The notes under the pieces are model-generated. The model saw only the letters and a program-made list of their open reading frames with translations. It had not been told where the DNA came from and did not search any database. A program made the position numbers and the translations under genes. A stretch of 64,000 nt of DNA from Capniomyces stellatus (Eukaryota; Kickxellomycota; Harpellomycetes; Harpellales; Legeriomycetaceae). Of the stretch, positions 11,780 to 21,080 are shown in pieces. Within the stretch, counting starts at the first letter, position 1. Each line of letters opens with the position of its first letter. The stretch is from positions 67,232 through 131,231 of the forward strand of contig LUVW01000008.1 in NCBI GenBank assembly GCA_001661515.1. Reading direction: 5' to 3'.

Positions 11780-12955
11780 NCCCCCCCCCCCCCCCCCTCC
11801 TCCCTCAGCTAGCCACAAGATATAAACATAATCATAAAACTCATATTTAACCCCCAACTAAACCAACACTTACACTACCACTGTTTTCAGACGCTGAGTT
11901 CCGCTCCTTTACTCGCTTCATCACAGAACTATGTAGCCTGCGTGTGTAGTCATAGCCCGCTTCCGAAAGTGGTGGGTCTGTCTTGAGACTAACCCCCAAA
12001 GTCTCCTCGCCACTTCTAGCTAGGTAAATCACACGGTTGGATATATGGATATTCATCAAGTAAAACACAACTCGGGTGGGCAAGTAGCCTCGAATGCTGT
12101 TTGTTTCGATTCTTTCGCCCGAGTTAAAAAGCTTTATATATTGCAACTCCTTTTCGTCAATTGTCTCGTAGTCAGGCTCAAGCTTTTTTATCTTCTCCCT
12201 AAAGTCCTTAATTGCGTCTTCTTCCGATATATTAACATAATCGGGCGAGTTGATTTTCACTTTACGGATATTTTCGTCAATAAGCTCCTCTTTGTCGCAA
12301 ATATACTCTACAAACAAAGGCTGAATTCCAAGCTTTAATAGATCCTCATTAACGGTCTGGCGTGTGTGCTTTGATAAATTCGCTGCATCAAATACCGCAA
12401 CGTGTCCATTTCTCTTGGTCAAGTAATCCGCCATTTCTCTAAAACACTCTTTGTAAAGAATATCGATATGCTTCTCCGGATCCGAATTGTCTGTTTTGCA
12501 TTTAAAAAAGCGCGCTTTTAGTTTAGATCAGACAACAACTGTGCATTCATACTGCTTTAATCGCTGCCTTGACAAAATGGTTCATTTCATTTATGGATAT
12601 GCTACATTTTACTTTTATTCCAGCGTACCTTGGTCAAATAGCTCATTCAAAGTTGTCATTCCATATAATTTTCTACGCGTTATTCCAATATTAAACGAAT
12701 GACACTCGATTCCGAGCCAAGAAAAGTATCGTACCAACGAAAGCGAAGTGTGTGTTTTCCCACGTGCAGGCAATCTATGAACATATTGTTGAATATAAAT
12801 CCATGTTGCTTTTAAAGTAGTACTAATTACCCTCCCATCCGCCAATTCAACTACTATTTAAAACCTTGTACACAAAAGCTCAAGTATACTTGTACTTACC
12901 CAACATTTACGATCGCAATCGGCGAGGAGTTTTTAAGCGAGTTTTGTTCTAGCAT
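11071..12955 (-). CDS. PFK26: 6-phosphofructo-2-kinase with inactive fructose-2,6-bisphosphatase domain (Pfk26-like)
   Basis: Makes fructose 2,6-bisphosphate, the activator of glycolytic phosphofructokinase. Exons on the minus strand: 12955-12900, 12774-12629, 12490-11874, 11670-11446, 11307-11071. All are GT-AG and frame-consistent, giving 426 residues. The kinase domain has the P-loop GLPARGKT (about 19-26, split by intron 1), RYFSWLG, FDAANLSKHTR (Walker B region) and VKINSPDYVN. In the bisphosphatase half the phospho-acceptor motif RHGE reads ARSGEE (His to Ser). The second catalytic His motif CHQ reads APE, and the EIDAG-like glutamate motif is degenerate. Yeast Pfk26 also carries Ser at the first histidine, so the protein is predicted to be kinase-only. 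It lacks the long regulatory N-terminus of yeast Pfk26. Intron 3 contains a long C-run with one N. Confidence 0.93.
11748..11797 (-). repeat. 50-base C-run (G-tract in PFK-2 pre-mRNA) with one N
   Basis: C from 11748 to 11779, one N at 11780, C to 11797. It lies inside PFK-2 intron 3 (11671-11873). True length is uncertain. Confidence 0.85.
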
Positions 12956-13530
12956 GTTCCTGTTGCCTTTATATACCTTTGTTACTTTGTTATAGCCGGC
13001 TTGTGGTGAAATAAAGGTCGAACGATTATCTTTTATTGTTTGGATTATGACATTCGAAAAAAGCAAGTTTAATGTATTAATTTGTCACTTTGTACTTTAA
13101 AGTAACCAAACATTTCGGCTTCAAAGTTTTTTTTTCTTTTTTTTTTTTTTACTATTCAAAAGAAATGAATCCCTGATATTTACGCAACTTTATTACTGGG
13201 CAACCCTTGGCTTTTGTATCGTTTTATTATTGGTGTATTTTCGTTTTTTTTATTGAAATATTGTAATGTTCTTGATTTTTTTTTTTTTTACTATTTTTTT
13301 TAGGTTTGCTTGTTATTGAATTAATTATACAAATTGTTGCTGAAACTTTAGACACGTTATTAGCTGCAATTTTGGTTTTAACACCTTGAACACTTCAAAT
13401 AAATTTATTTTCACTAATCGTTTTTATTAGAATCGTATTTAAAGTCATGCTGCGTTTGTGGACTTAAACATGAGAAAACACAGCACAGAATCACTATAGC
13501 ACGAAATACAAATCCAGCCAGCATAAGCGT
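12956..13530. other. Intergenic, T-rich
   Basis: 575 bp between the start of PFK-2 and the 3' end of the second cytochrome b5 reductase, both on the minus strand. Long T-runs near 13130-13150 and 13280-13290. Nothing coding seen; it likely holds the PFK-2 promoter. Confidence 0.6.
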
Positions 13531-14310
13531 TCATACTTTGTATACATTCTCGCTGGTATACCCCATCTCTTTAAGCAAGCCTGCCAATGGACCCTGTTCA
13601 AAGTAGCCGTCTTTAAGACCACCGACCAGCTCCATCATGGGCTTTGGTCCAGTCAAGAACAAAGTAATTTCATTTCCCAATTTCGGATCTGGCATATACT
13701 TTTTTATCATTTCCTTGGTAATGTACCCGGTTTCGCAGTCCATTTCATCGTCGGGGCTGTCTAGCACGTAGTTGATACTGAATTTGTTCGCAAATTCAAT
13801 TGCCAGCTTGTCAAAGTAGTCCTTCATGATTATCGACTTTTTGTCTTTGTTTAGAAACAAAAACTTGACAATGGTATTGTCCTGGGGATTGTACAAAATC
13901 TTGTGAATTATCTGCAACATTGGTGCAAACCCGGTTCCTCCAGCAATCATTCCTAGTTCTTTTTTTGCGCCTGGCTCGTATTTAAACAGCAACATTGGAC
14001 CCTTTATAAGAACTTTGTCGCCAGCTTTTAATGAATCTATATATTTTGCCATAACTCCGTTTTCGTAATCTTTTATAATCAGCTCGAAATACCCTACAGT
14101 GATGTCGCTAGTGGTTGGTGTAAACATTCTATACTTTGCACTCTCGTTTTCGTTTTCTGGTGGGATCATTATCGTGATGCAGGAGACAGCCGTGATTCCT
14201 AGACTCTGGTTCTCTTCCAGCTCAAAACGAAGGCAGTGGACATGACTTGATAATCGCGTAATCTTGGCTAATTTGAATGGCACAAACTCGTTTGGGTTTA
14301 GCTCGGGCAT
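13531..14310 (-). CDS. Diverged NADH-cytochrome b5 reductase paralogue
   Basis: A single open frame of 259 residues from ATG 14310, aligning along its whole length with the reductase at 9475-10681. Shared parts include [VI]PFKL near the N-terminus, MxPDPKLG, GGTG, and the tail QGPLAGLLKEMGYTSENVYK. Key differences lie in functional motifs. The FAD motif RxYTP reads RMFTP (Tyr to Phe), and the NADH motif CGPPx reads TGPKPM (Cys lost). It has no visible mitochondrial leader, so it may be cytosolic; an upstream coding exon cannot be excluded because the frame stays open to a possible acceptor just 5' of the ATG. Nucleotide binding seems retained, while rate or electron acceptor may differ. Confidence 0.9.
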   Translation of the reverse strand: MPELNPNEFVPFKLAKITRLSSHVHCLRFELEENQSLGITAVSCITIMIPPENENESAKYRMFTPTTSDITVGYFELIIKDYENGVMAKYIDSLKAGDKVLIKGPMLLFKYEPGAKKELGMIAGGTGFAPMLQIIHKILYNPQDNTIVKFLFLNKDKKSIIMKDYFDKLAIEFANKFSINYVLDSPDDEMDCETGYITKEMIKKYMPDPKLGNEITLFLTGPKPMMELVGGLKDGYFEQGPLAGLLKEMGYTSENVYKV

Positions 14311-14899
14311 TTTATATAACGATATTTCTAGTTGCTTATGATATTTCGGCTTGTTTGTTTATATTTTACAAAGGATACTTTACTGTATTAAAATAAGAAA
14401 CCTGAGTAATTAAAGTTTTTGAAGTTTGACTGGGTAAATTTTTTGCTGGGCTGTTGTAATGCTCGACTTTCATGTTACTTTATAGCTTGCTCTAACCGAT
14501 TATTCCGCTAAATTGTTCTATTAAATCTTCTTTATTTGTAGCCTTTGTTATATTATTCTGTTTTGCTAACTTGCCAACGATTTAACTGGCTGTGGATTTG
14601 TTCAAACAAATATAGAAACAAGACATTAAAGAGCATTTTGAAATGTCAGACCATAAATTTAATTAATGTAATATCGTAAAAAAGCAACACAAGTTCCACT
14701 ACTCAATTCAAGTGTGTCTGAAAATTACAAATTTCCGTATTATTGTACTTGATCGATTAGAAAAAAAACCAAGACTAAATCAGAAATTTGTTTGAAATCA
14801 GCAAAATCTACCCGGAAATTTTGGAGTTGTAAAATTCAAATGAACCTTGAATCGTAATATCCACGCCTTTCCAAGTCGTCTTGATAGGAAACTAAATAA
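14311..14899. other. Divergent intergenic spacer
   Basis: About 590 bp between the starts of the reductase paralogue (-) and the Tls1-like gene (+). It is AT-rich with no coding exon recognised, and presumably holds both promoters. Confidence 0.6.
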
Positions 14900-14908
14900 A
14901 TGAAATGA
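14900..14908 (+). promoter_or_regulatory. Minimal upstream ORF overlapping the start codon
   Basis: ATG AAA TGA begins five bases upstream of the main start, and its stop overlaps the main ATG (ATGA). Initiation here would have to be followed by reinitiation or be bypassed by leaky scanning. The effect on expression is inferred only. Confidence 0.5.
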
Positions 14909-16245
14909 GCTTTAGAAAAAGAACAATAAACACAAAAGCAAGGGCAAAGGAGTCTGCTGGCGTGGAGTTGCTGGCTGAATCTCCAGAGAACAAAACCTTT
15001 GAATACTCAACTCGGGATTTGAGTGACGAGAATCTAGATCTAAATAGCACTGAGGGCGAAAAAAAAGTGTCAATTGAAGAAATCCGATTGTTACAAAAAT
15101 ACAGAACGCGTAATCCAGGTTTGGAAGCGGGGCAACTTGCCAAGGGTGGGAGGTTAGCCAAAAAGAGCAAAAAGAACCCAAGAGGGAAAAGGCAAAGCAG
15201 CTCGACATTAAAAGATGGAGATTTAGCTGCAAATGGGGCTAGCGAGGACGAGGAAGAACAGAGCGAGGATGAGCTTGGAGGAATTGTAGGTGGTGAGGGA
15301 TCTGAAAAGAAGAAGCCAAATATCCTGTCGTTGGATTCCTTTACTCAACAAACAAACACAATTGACGTTAACAAACACATGATGGAATACATTGAGCAAA
15401 AGATGACGGAAATAAAATCAAAAGACAAAGATGGAGAAATTGACAAACTTGGCGGCAAGGTTGGCAAAGAGGAAGAGCCTCGATCCCTGACTATCGATGA
15501 TCTGTACCGCATTCCCTCAAATTTGCAGGTAAAAGAAAACACGACATTCCTTGCAGTTAACAGGATATTATCACGATTTCAACGGAAATTAAAAGATTAT
15601 TACAGTGTTGCAGATACAAATTTTGGATTAAAATGTTTTAATAAAACTACTCAACTCAAATAGGTCGTTGAGAGTAAGGCAGAAACGGAAGGAAGTGTGG
15701 CGTTATCCACTGCTATGTTGACATCCATTCCAGAGGTTGACTTGGGCATCCAGTAAGTTTTCAGATTTGTATATTTGATTGGTTAATAGGTGGTAGCTTT
15801 TGTTTATGATATACTTTTGAGCTTTGCTAGGGTGATTATTTGGTACTTTTGGAGGCTTTGGTGTAGTCTTTTCAATTGTAAGCTTTTGACATTAATTTTG
15901 CTGTTGGCTGCATGTAATGGCATTTTTAGACCTAGGTTAAAAAATATCGAGGAGACTGAAAAGGCCAAGCAAAAGATAAGCCAGAGAAACAAAACCCCTG
16001 TTAAGGTAAGCCCCCAAATGACTTTAATATTTTATTAACAGCACGTTGATAGTGATAGATACACAAACATCGTTAAACCAAAGCGCAACAAACTAACGAC
16101 TGGTTTGTGCTATCCGTTCTAGAATAACGAGTTTTCATCAGAGATAAACGTAAGATACAGAACGTACAAGGACCCTTCAGAAAAGAGAGCTACCGCTTCC
16201 GACACGGTGGTTGCTGACTACTTTAAAAAGAAGATGCGAAGATAG
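14905..16245 (+). CDS. Tls1/C9orf78 family spliceosome-associated protein
   Basis: Family members bind the spliceosomal helicase Brr2 and affect splicing; fission yeast Tls1 also affects telomeres. Exons: 14905-15528, 15664-15752, 15936-16005, 16042-16071, 16123-16245, giving 311 residues. Family landmarks are all present: an N-terminal basic region, VSIEEIRLLQKYR and GLEAGQLA (cf. LRKRxxGVSAVALL). Then come VNKHMMEYIEQKM (about 153-165), the DLYRIPSNLQ block and the near-invariant SIPEVDLGI (about 228-236). Next are LKNIEETEKAKQ and the C-terminal ASDTVVADYFKKKMRR. An in-frame TAA at 14892 supports the chosen start. The third intron is only 36 nt (16006-16041). The last intron (16072-16122, GTTAAA donor) has a clear CTAAC branch-point-like sequence; without it the frame stops early. 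Confidence 0.88.
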
Positions 16246-17805
16246 TGCCATGGTATTTTGTAGTTTAGGAAAAGTCCTGCGATGACCACCATATCATCTG
16301 TATATTCTAAATAGCCCGAGCCATTACCTTGCTGGTATATATAAGCACACATTTATAGAGAAGTGGCCCTATACCAACATCGATAGTTTTGATTCTCACT
16401 AAAATTCGATAAACTAGTCACGCTGATTACCGGAATTGGCGGTATCCCTATTTTCAAACACATAGTTGAAGCTAATGACATTCTACTCTCAAAAAAAATA
16501 AATTCATAATACTTAATTTTACAAAATCGCTTTAGCATCTACAATTTAAAATTGATTTAGTGATTTTCAAACCTACCACCAAGTGCAGTTCATTGTTGTT
16601 TAGGTACGCTCTAAATTTGACTCGGGTATGTTGTTGTTTATAAGTAGCTATTGGTAGTATTGGCGCGAAGCGCGATAAGCGTTGCATGAAAAATAAGAAA
16701 CTCTTCAACTTGTATATTTGGCCAGTAATACTAAGTAAAGCTTGTCATTACAAGTGGTTCCAAGACACGCACATTTTTTTATTGAAATTTTTTTACATTT
16801 TTTACCGCTGTATTCATTTATCCGAGTCGCTAGTGTACTATAAATGTATGCCTTTCTATCATTTGACTTTAGAAAAATAAAATGTGGACATAGGTTGATG
16901 ATTTAGATTAAACTAAAACATATTTGGCTGAAGTGATATTGCGCCAATAAAATTTCAATCGCTTGTCTACTAGTTTCGATCTTCAAATTAAATGAAAAAC
17001 TGTTGATTTAGTACAACATTCTTATTCGCGCGGTTAAGCTACTAGATACAGGAAGCTAAGTAGTTTTAAAAAACAGTTCTTAGCAAAGATGTAAATCGTT
17101 TTTGACTGCAACTAAAACCAAATTTTGATCAACGCCAAAATCACTCAAGTGTACATTTTGTATATTATATCACGGTAATTGTGCTTTCAAGTTGTACTAC
17201 ATTTTCATCGTAGTCAACTACTTTTGTAGATCGTCTTAAAGCAACTAAGGTGAATTTTCTCCAAGCAATTAGGTGCTGATCAATCTAACAATACTTATTC
17301 CAAAAATTGAACATCAAACCTGTGCCAATTTGTTCATGCACACCATGTTGCTTGGCTTTAATATAATAAAGATATTGATCGCCATTAGATATATTGATAA
17401 GCTTTATATATATAATCTTGGTGTAATACAGCATACACTTATGTACGCTTAAATTGCTATCAAAGCAGTCATGGGCAGTTTACAAGGATTAAGCATTATC
17501 AATAAAGTAATATCGCAACCATTTTATTGCAAACTATGCGGTGTTAAAGCAGAGTAGGGTATGTCCACAATACTTCTATATAAACCCTACAGTGCACCCA
17601 AATGAAATTAGAAATTATTAACCTTGTGTTCTAAAACCCGCGTTTTATCATATATTTAGATTTTATTAGACCATAACTGTTTCAATTAAAAGTACAAGAT
17701 AGAATTTAGCCCAATTTAGAAAAAGCTACAAAAAAGAAAGACTCCCGTTTATACCTTACCATCATAAAAAAAAGCCTTACTATTCAACTTAGGAAGTTAT
17801 TAAAA
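16246..17805. other. Intergenic, AT-rich
   Basis: 1.56 kb between two tandem plus-strand genes. Short reading frames only and no similarity recognised. TATA-like AT stretches near 17400-17420 and 17645-17660 may belong to the downstream promoter. Confidence 0.55.
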
Positions 17806-19425
17806 ATGAAGATTACAAGCATTATCTCGATTACCTACTTGGCTCTTGCAAGAGCAGAAAGTATTCGTAATACTGGCAGTAATGGTATGAACAACGAACT
17901 TGGAGTCGAGATGACTAATAATAATTCTAGTGACAAGGGTGTTTACGGAGATTATGGTGAGCATGGACACGGACACGGACACGGACACGGACACGGACAC
18001 GGACACGGACACGGACACGGGAATGGATATGGGCATGGGCATGGACATCGTCATCGCCGCAAAAGAAAGACCGTCACTATAAACAACACTAAGTTTGTAA
18101 CAAACATGGTTACTAAGGAGAATACTATCACCAAGACCAAGCCGGTGACAATAGACAACACTCTATTTGTCACAAACATGGTTACTAAGGAGAATACTAT
18201 TACCGAGACCAAGCCAGTAACAATAAACAACACTCTATTTGTCACAAACATGGTTACTAAGGAGAATACTATTACCGAGACCAAGCCAGTAACAATAGAC
18301 AACACTGTGTTTATGACAAACACAATCACTACCATCGAAACAAATTATGTTACAAAATTACCGGCTGTAACTACCTCAAAATGCAACAAGCCTTACAACC
18401 AATATAAACTCAAATGTATGTGTCCACCCTGGTCAGTCGGACAGGTTGACAACAGGATGTTTTTGCCGATTAACGTAACGGCGTTGGAAAAGACAGCTAA
18501 TATCCCAATGGCTTTATCGCTTAGTGACATTGAAGGCCCACTAAAGCAGTTGAGTGCTGGAACCAGAAATGGAGACCCTAGGCTGATGGCGGCAAGCGTC
18601 AGTGCGGGACAAAATGGACTCAAGTATGGTGCAACCAGAATCAATGAATTCTTCAACGTGCTTATGGCTGCAATGGATAAGCACAACAACGAGTTCACAA
18701 AGCAAGTCAAGACAGGAGGAACTGAAATCAACAACAGTGTGATCCTAGCCAACAGAATCTCATCAAACATCAAGAGTTTTGCCGGAAACGAAAAGGCCAT
18801 TGCAATATTTGTAGCTGATTTGTTTAGAGGAATGCACGAAAACAAAGGAGCTAGACAAGGACTGGTTAACTTCTTGCATGCATCGCTTACAAAAATACAG
18901 GCAACATCAAGACCAACGGCCGATCAGTTGAAGGCACTTTCAAATGCTATTGATAACTTTGAAACTACTGTTAGCACAACGTATGGTTGCAGAAAAAACT
19001 TTATTCCTACAAACAAAAACATCTCATTTGGAAAAGTTGTTTCGGGAGCATTGTGTGGTGATAAAAAGATGATTAGTAGACTGGTGAAAATAACCTTGTA
19101 CTTGGCAAACAAAGATAATGAAAGGTTTAAAAACGATTTGGCCAAGGCCATGTATGCAATTGGAACATACACCAAGTATATCACAATTGGTATTTATGAC
19201 ACATATTCTATGGCTTCAGGAACATCTATTTCAATGACCAAAAACATTATTGCGTTGAACAGGTACATGTGTCAAAACAAGAAGGTAGTTGAGGCTGCTA
19301 TATGCGCAATTGCCAAGACTTGGGGTTTGGGAAGAGTTGATATTGTGGAATTTACGCTTAGACTGTTCCCAATATTGTTTGTAATGATGATTCTGTTCTC
19401 GCTTCCAATCTGCTGTTGCTGTTAA
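17806..19425 (+). CDS. Secreted His-Gly-repeat surface protein with 24-residue repeats
   Basis: 539 residues, no intron seen; no known family recognised. Order of parts: a weak N-terminal signal peptide (about 1-17, ending ALARA) and an Asn/Gly-rich linker. A His-Gly alternating tract follows at about 53-83, then a basic patch RHRRKRK (about 82-88) that offers Kex2/furin-type cleavage sites. Next come three close copies plus one diverged copy of a 24-residue Thr/Asn-rich unit (about 90-185; core NNTLFVTNMVTKENTITETK), likely beta-rich and with NxT sequons. A roughly 330-residue helical-looking domain has scattered cysteines (CNK, CMCPPWS, YGCRKN, ALCGD, YMCQN). The hydrophobic C-terminus (LFPILFVMMILFSLPICCCC) may be a membrane anchor with acylated cysteines or a GPI signal. 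The His tract suggests divalent metal binding; a cell-wall or adhesion role is inference. Confidence 0.75.
   Translation: MKITSIISITYLALARAESIRNTGSNGMNNELGVEMTNNNSSDKGVYGDYGEHGHGHGHGHGHGHGHGHGHGNGYGHGHGHRHRRKRKTVTINNTKFVTNMVTKENTITKTKPVTIDNTLFVTNMVTKENTITETKPVTINNTLFVTNMVTKENTITETKPVTIDNTVFMTNTITTIETNYVTKLPAVTTSKCNKPYNQYKLKCMCPPWSVGQVDNRMFLPINVTALEKTANIPMALSLSDIEGPLKQLSAGTRNGDPRLMAASVSAGQNGLKYGATRINEFFNVLMAAMDKHNNEFTKQVKTGGTEINNSVILANRISSNIKSFAGNEKAIAIFVADLFRGMHENKGARQGLVNFLHASLTKIQATSRPTADQLKALSNAIDNFETTVSTTYGCRKNFIPTNKNISFGKVVSGALCGDKKMISRLVKITLYLANKDNERFKNDLAKAMYAIGTYTKYITIGIYDTYSMASGTSISMTKNIIALNRYMCQNKKVVEAAICAIAKTWGLGRVDIVEFTLRLFPILFVMMILFSLPICCCC
17965..18050 (+). repeat. GGACAC hexanucleotide minisatellite encoding (Gly-His)n
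   Basis: About nine near-perfect GGACAC units followed by degenerate GGGCAT/GGACAT units, in frame within the secreted protein. Copy number is likely variable through slippage. Confidence 0.9.
18073..18360 (+). repeat. Four 72-bp in-frame tandem repeats
   Basis: Each 72-bp unit encodes 24 residues with core FVTNMVTKENTIT. Units 1-3 are nearly identical at DNA level and unit 4 has diverged, which indicates recent homogenisation of the first three. Confidence 0.85.
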
Positions 19426-19862
19426 TAACAGGAACCGCTAGTTGATTGGTCGTGCATAGCCGGGTGCGCTAGAGCTCGAATAGTTGGATTTATAACACCA
19501 TTCTGTTGTTTTCTTGAGATTAGTTGCTATATTTAGAGTTGTAGTGAAAGTTTCTAATTTCCATTAAGCATCACCAATAAAAACCGATATAAACTAACAA
19601 TCGAATAAATTGGGCTGAAAAGTTCATGAAACAATTGGCAAGTAAAACAAAAGTCAACAAATCAATCACTCTAGTAAATGGTACTTTGTTCTTTTTTTTT
19701 ATTTACTCGATCGAATTGGTTCGCAGCACTTTTAGGTCTGCAAAAAAAAAGCGATCAGCGAGTAGATAGTGGAATATAAAAGTGTAGTGATTAAATTAAA
19801 TTGGTGATTTCGAGTTCAAGCAATCAAGTAAGGGAAATGAAGAAAGGGAAAATATACCCGCA
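19426..19862. other. Intergenic
   Basis: 437 bp between tandem plus-strand genes, A/T-rich with poly-A and poly-T runs. No gene seen. Confidence 0.6.
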
Positions 19863-21080
19863 ATGGAGAAAAACGACGAACTAGCTGTAGTGTTAGATTG
19901 GGCGATTGAACATTTTTGTGTTGAGGACAGGGTGGATAGCGTTGGAATAAGCAAAAAGTTAATTTCCCTGAGAAAAGAAATAAACAGATCAAAGGAAGCA
20001 GAAGAGACATCAAAACACGGTTATAATGGAAGATATGCATACAAGGCAAAAGTAGCGCAGAATCTAAAGTACATTCATGAATTGTGTTTTTCAATACGGG
20101 TAGGGATTAAGAGGGTTAAGAGCGCGTTTGAGGGTTTGTATATTGAGGGGGGAGAAAGTGCTGGTACTAGAGAATACTCTGAAAACAAAAAGGGGGAAAC
20201 AGGCAAGCATAATTCAGAGGCGGTAGATAAGGTGGCAACGAAATTAATGCTGATTTCGAATTCGCTTTGTCAGGTAGAGATACAAAGAGCAAAAGCAAGC
20301 CTTTTGGTGTTGAAAGGGCTTAAAAGCGATGGTGTTTTGGTAGAAGGCTCTGAGAGTGAGAGAATTCTGCAAGAGATAAATCACGAAGCACCAGAAACTT
20401 TTAACAAGATACTCTGGATATTGAAAAAGGCTATTTTTCTTCGAATTCTTGTTCAGGCGCCGTTTTCAGTCTCAAAACATAGAGCAGCGTTAAACATGTT
20501 GTTTCCGCTTGTGATTGACTGTACTGGTAGTAATGTGGATACAGCCTGGAAGTTGTTTCAAGAAACAGACTATAAGATGGCAGAAAATGTGGAAATGAAG
20601 GCAAAGTTTCGAGCAAGAGGCGAAAAAGTCAGCACCAGGCTTTTATTGAATGAGGTAATCGTAGACATTGCATTGAAAAGTCAGGTGGATAAATCGGATC
20701 TGAGCAGCAAGAGAGCCTCGAAAATGACAAGAAAGGCAGTTTTAAGAACCCGCTCGTTGGTGAGCCAGGTAGAAAACCTGGAACAGCTGTGGGAATCATC
20801 GATGCACGGGCTGGTTCAGCGCTACATTGAGATTACAAGGCTGCACTTCAACAAAGCACATATAATGATGCATGCGGACAGTTCGCCAATCAGCATAAGA
20901 CTGTTCAACTCGAAAACCGTTATTGGGCGAATTGGATTGTGTGACGAAATCGTCCGTAAACGTAGGCACGAGAGCATTGAAAGCATACTGTGTGAAAGTG
21001 AAAGTCTTAATATGGCATATAGAGGCAGCCTGCCAAGTGTCGATAACGATGGCGGCAAGGAGAGTGGAATCAAAGCCTGA
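19863..21080 (+). CDS. Hypothetical protein, helical, family not recognised
   Basis: One ATG-initiated open frame of 405 residues. Composition is Lys/Glu/Ser/Leu rich with heptad-like hydrophobic spacing, so mostly alpha-helical (for example about 45-90, 118-150 and 290-330). No signal peptide or membrane segment was recognised. A central stretch (about 185-225; KILWILKKAIFLRILVQAP) is more hydrophobic. The long frame with ordinary codon use supports a real gene. A second open frame overlaps the 3' end and continues to 21222 in another phase. A 3' intron or frameshift extending the protein cannot be excluded, though no good splice pair was found. Confidence 0.7.
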   Translation: MEKNDELAVVLDWAIEHFCVEDRVDSVGISKKLISLRKEINRSKEAEETSKHGYNGRYAYKAKVAQNLKYIHELCFSIRVGIKRVKSAFEGLYIEGGESAGTREYSENKKGETGKHNSEAVDKVATKLMLISNSLCQVEIQRAKASLLVLKGLKSDGVLVEGSESERILQEINHEAPETFNKILWILKKAIFLRILVQAPFSVSKHRAALNMLFPLVIDCTGSNVDTAWKLFQETDYKMAENVEMKAKFRARGEKVSTRLLLNEVIVDIALKSQVDKSDLSSKRASKMTRKAVLRTRSLVSQVENLEQLWESSMHGLVQRYIEITRLHFNKAHIMMHADSSPISIRLFNSKTVIGRIGLCDEIVRKRRHESIESILCESESLNMAYRGSLPSVDNDGGKESGIKA

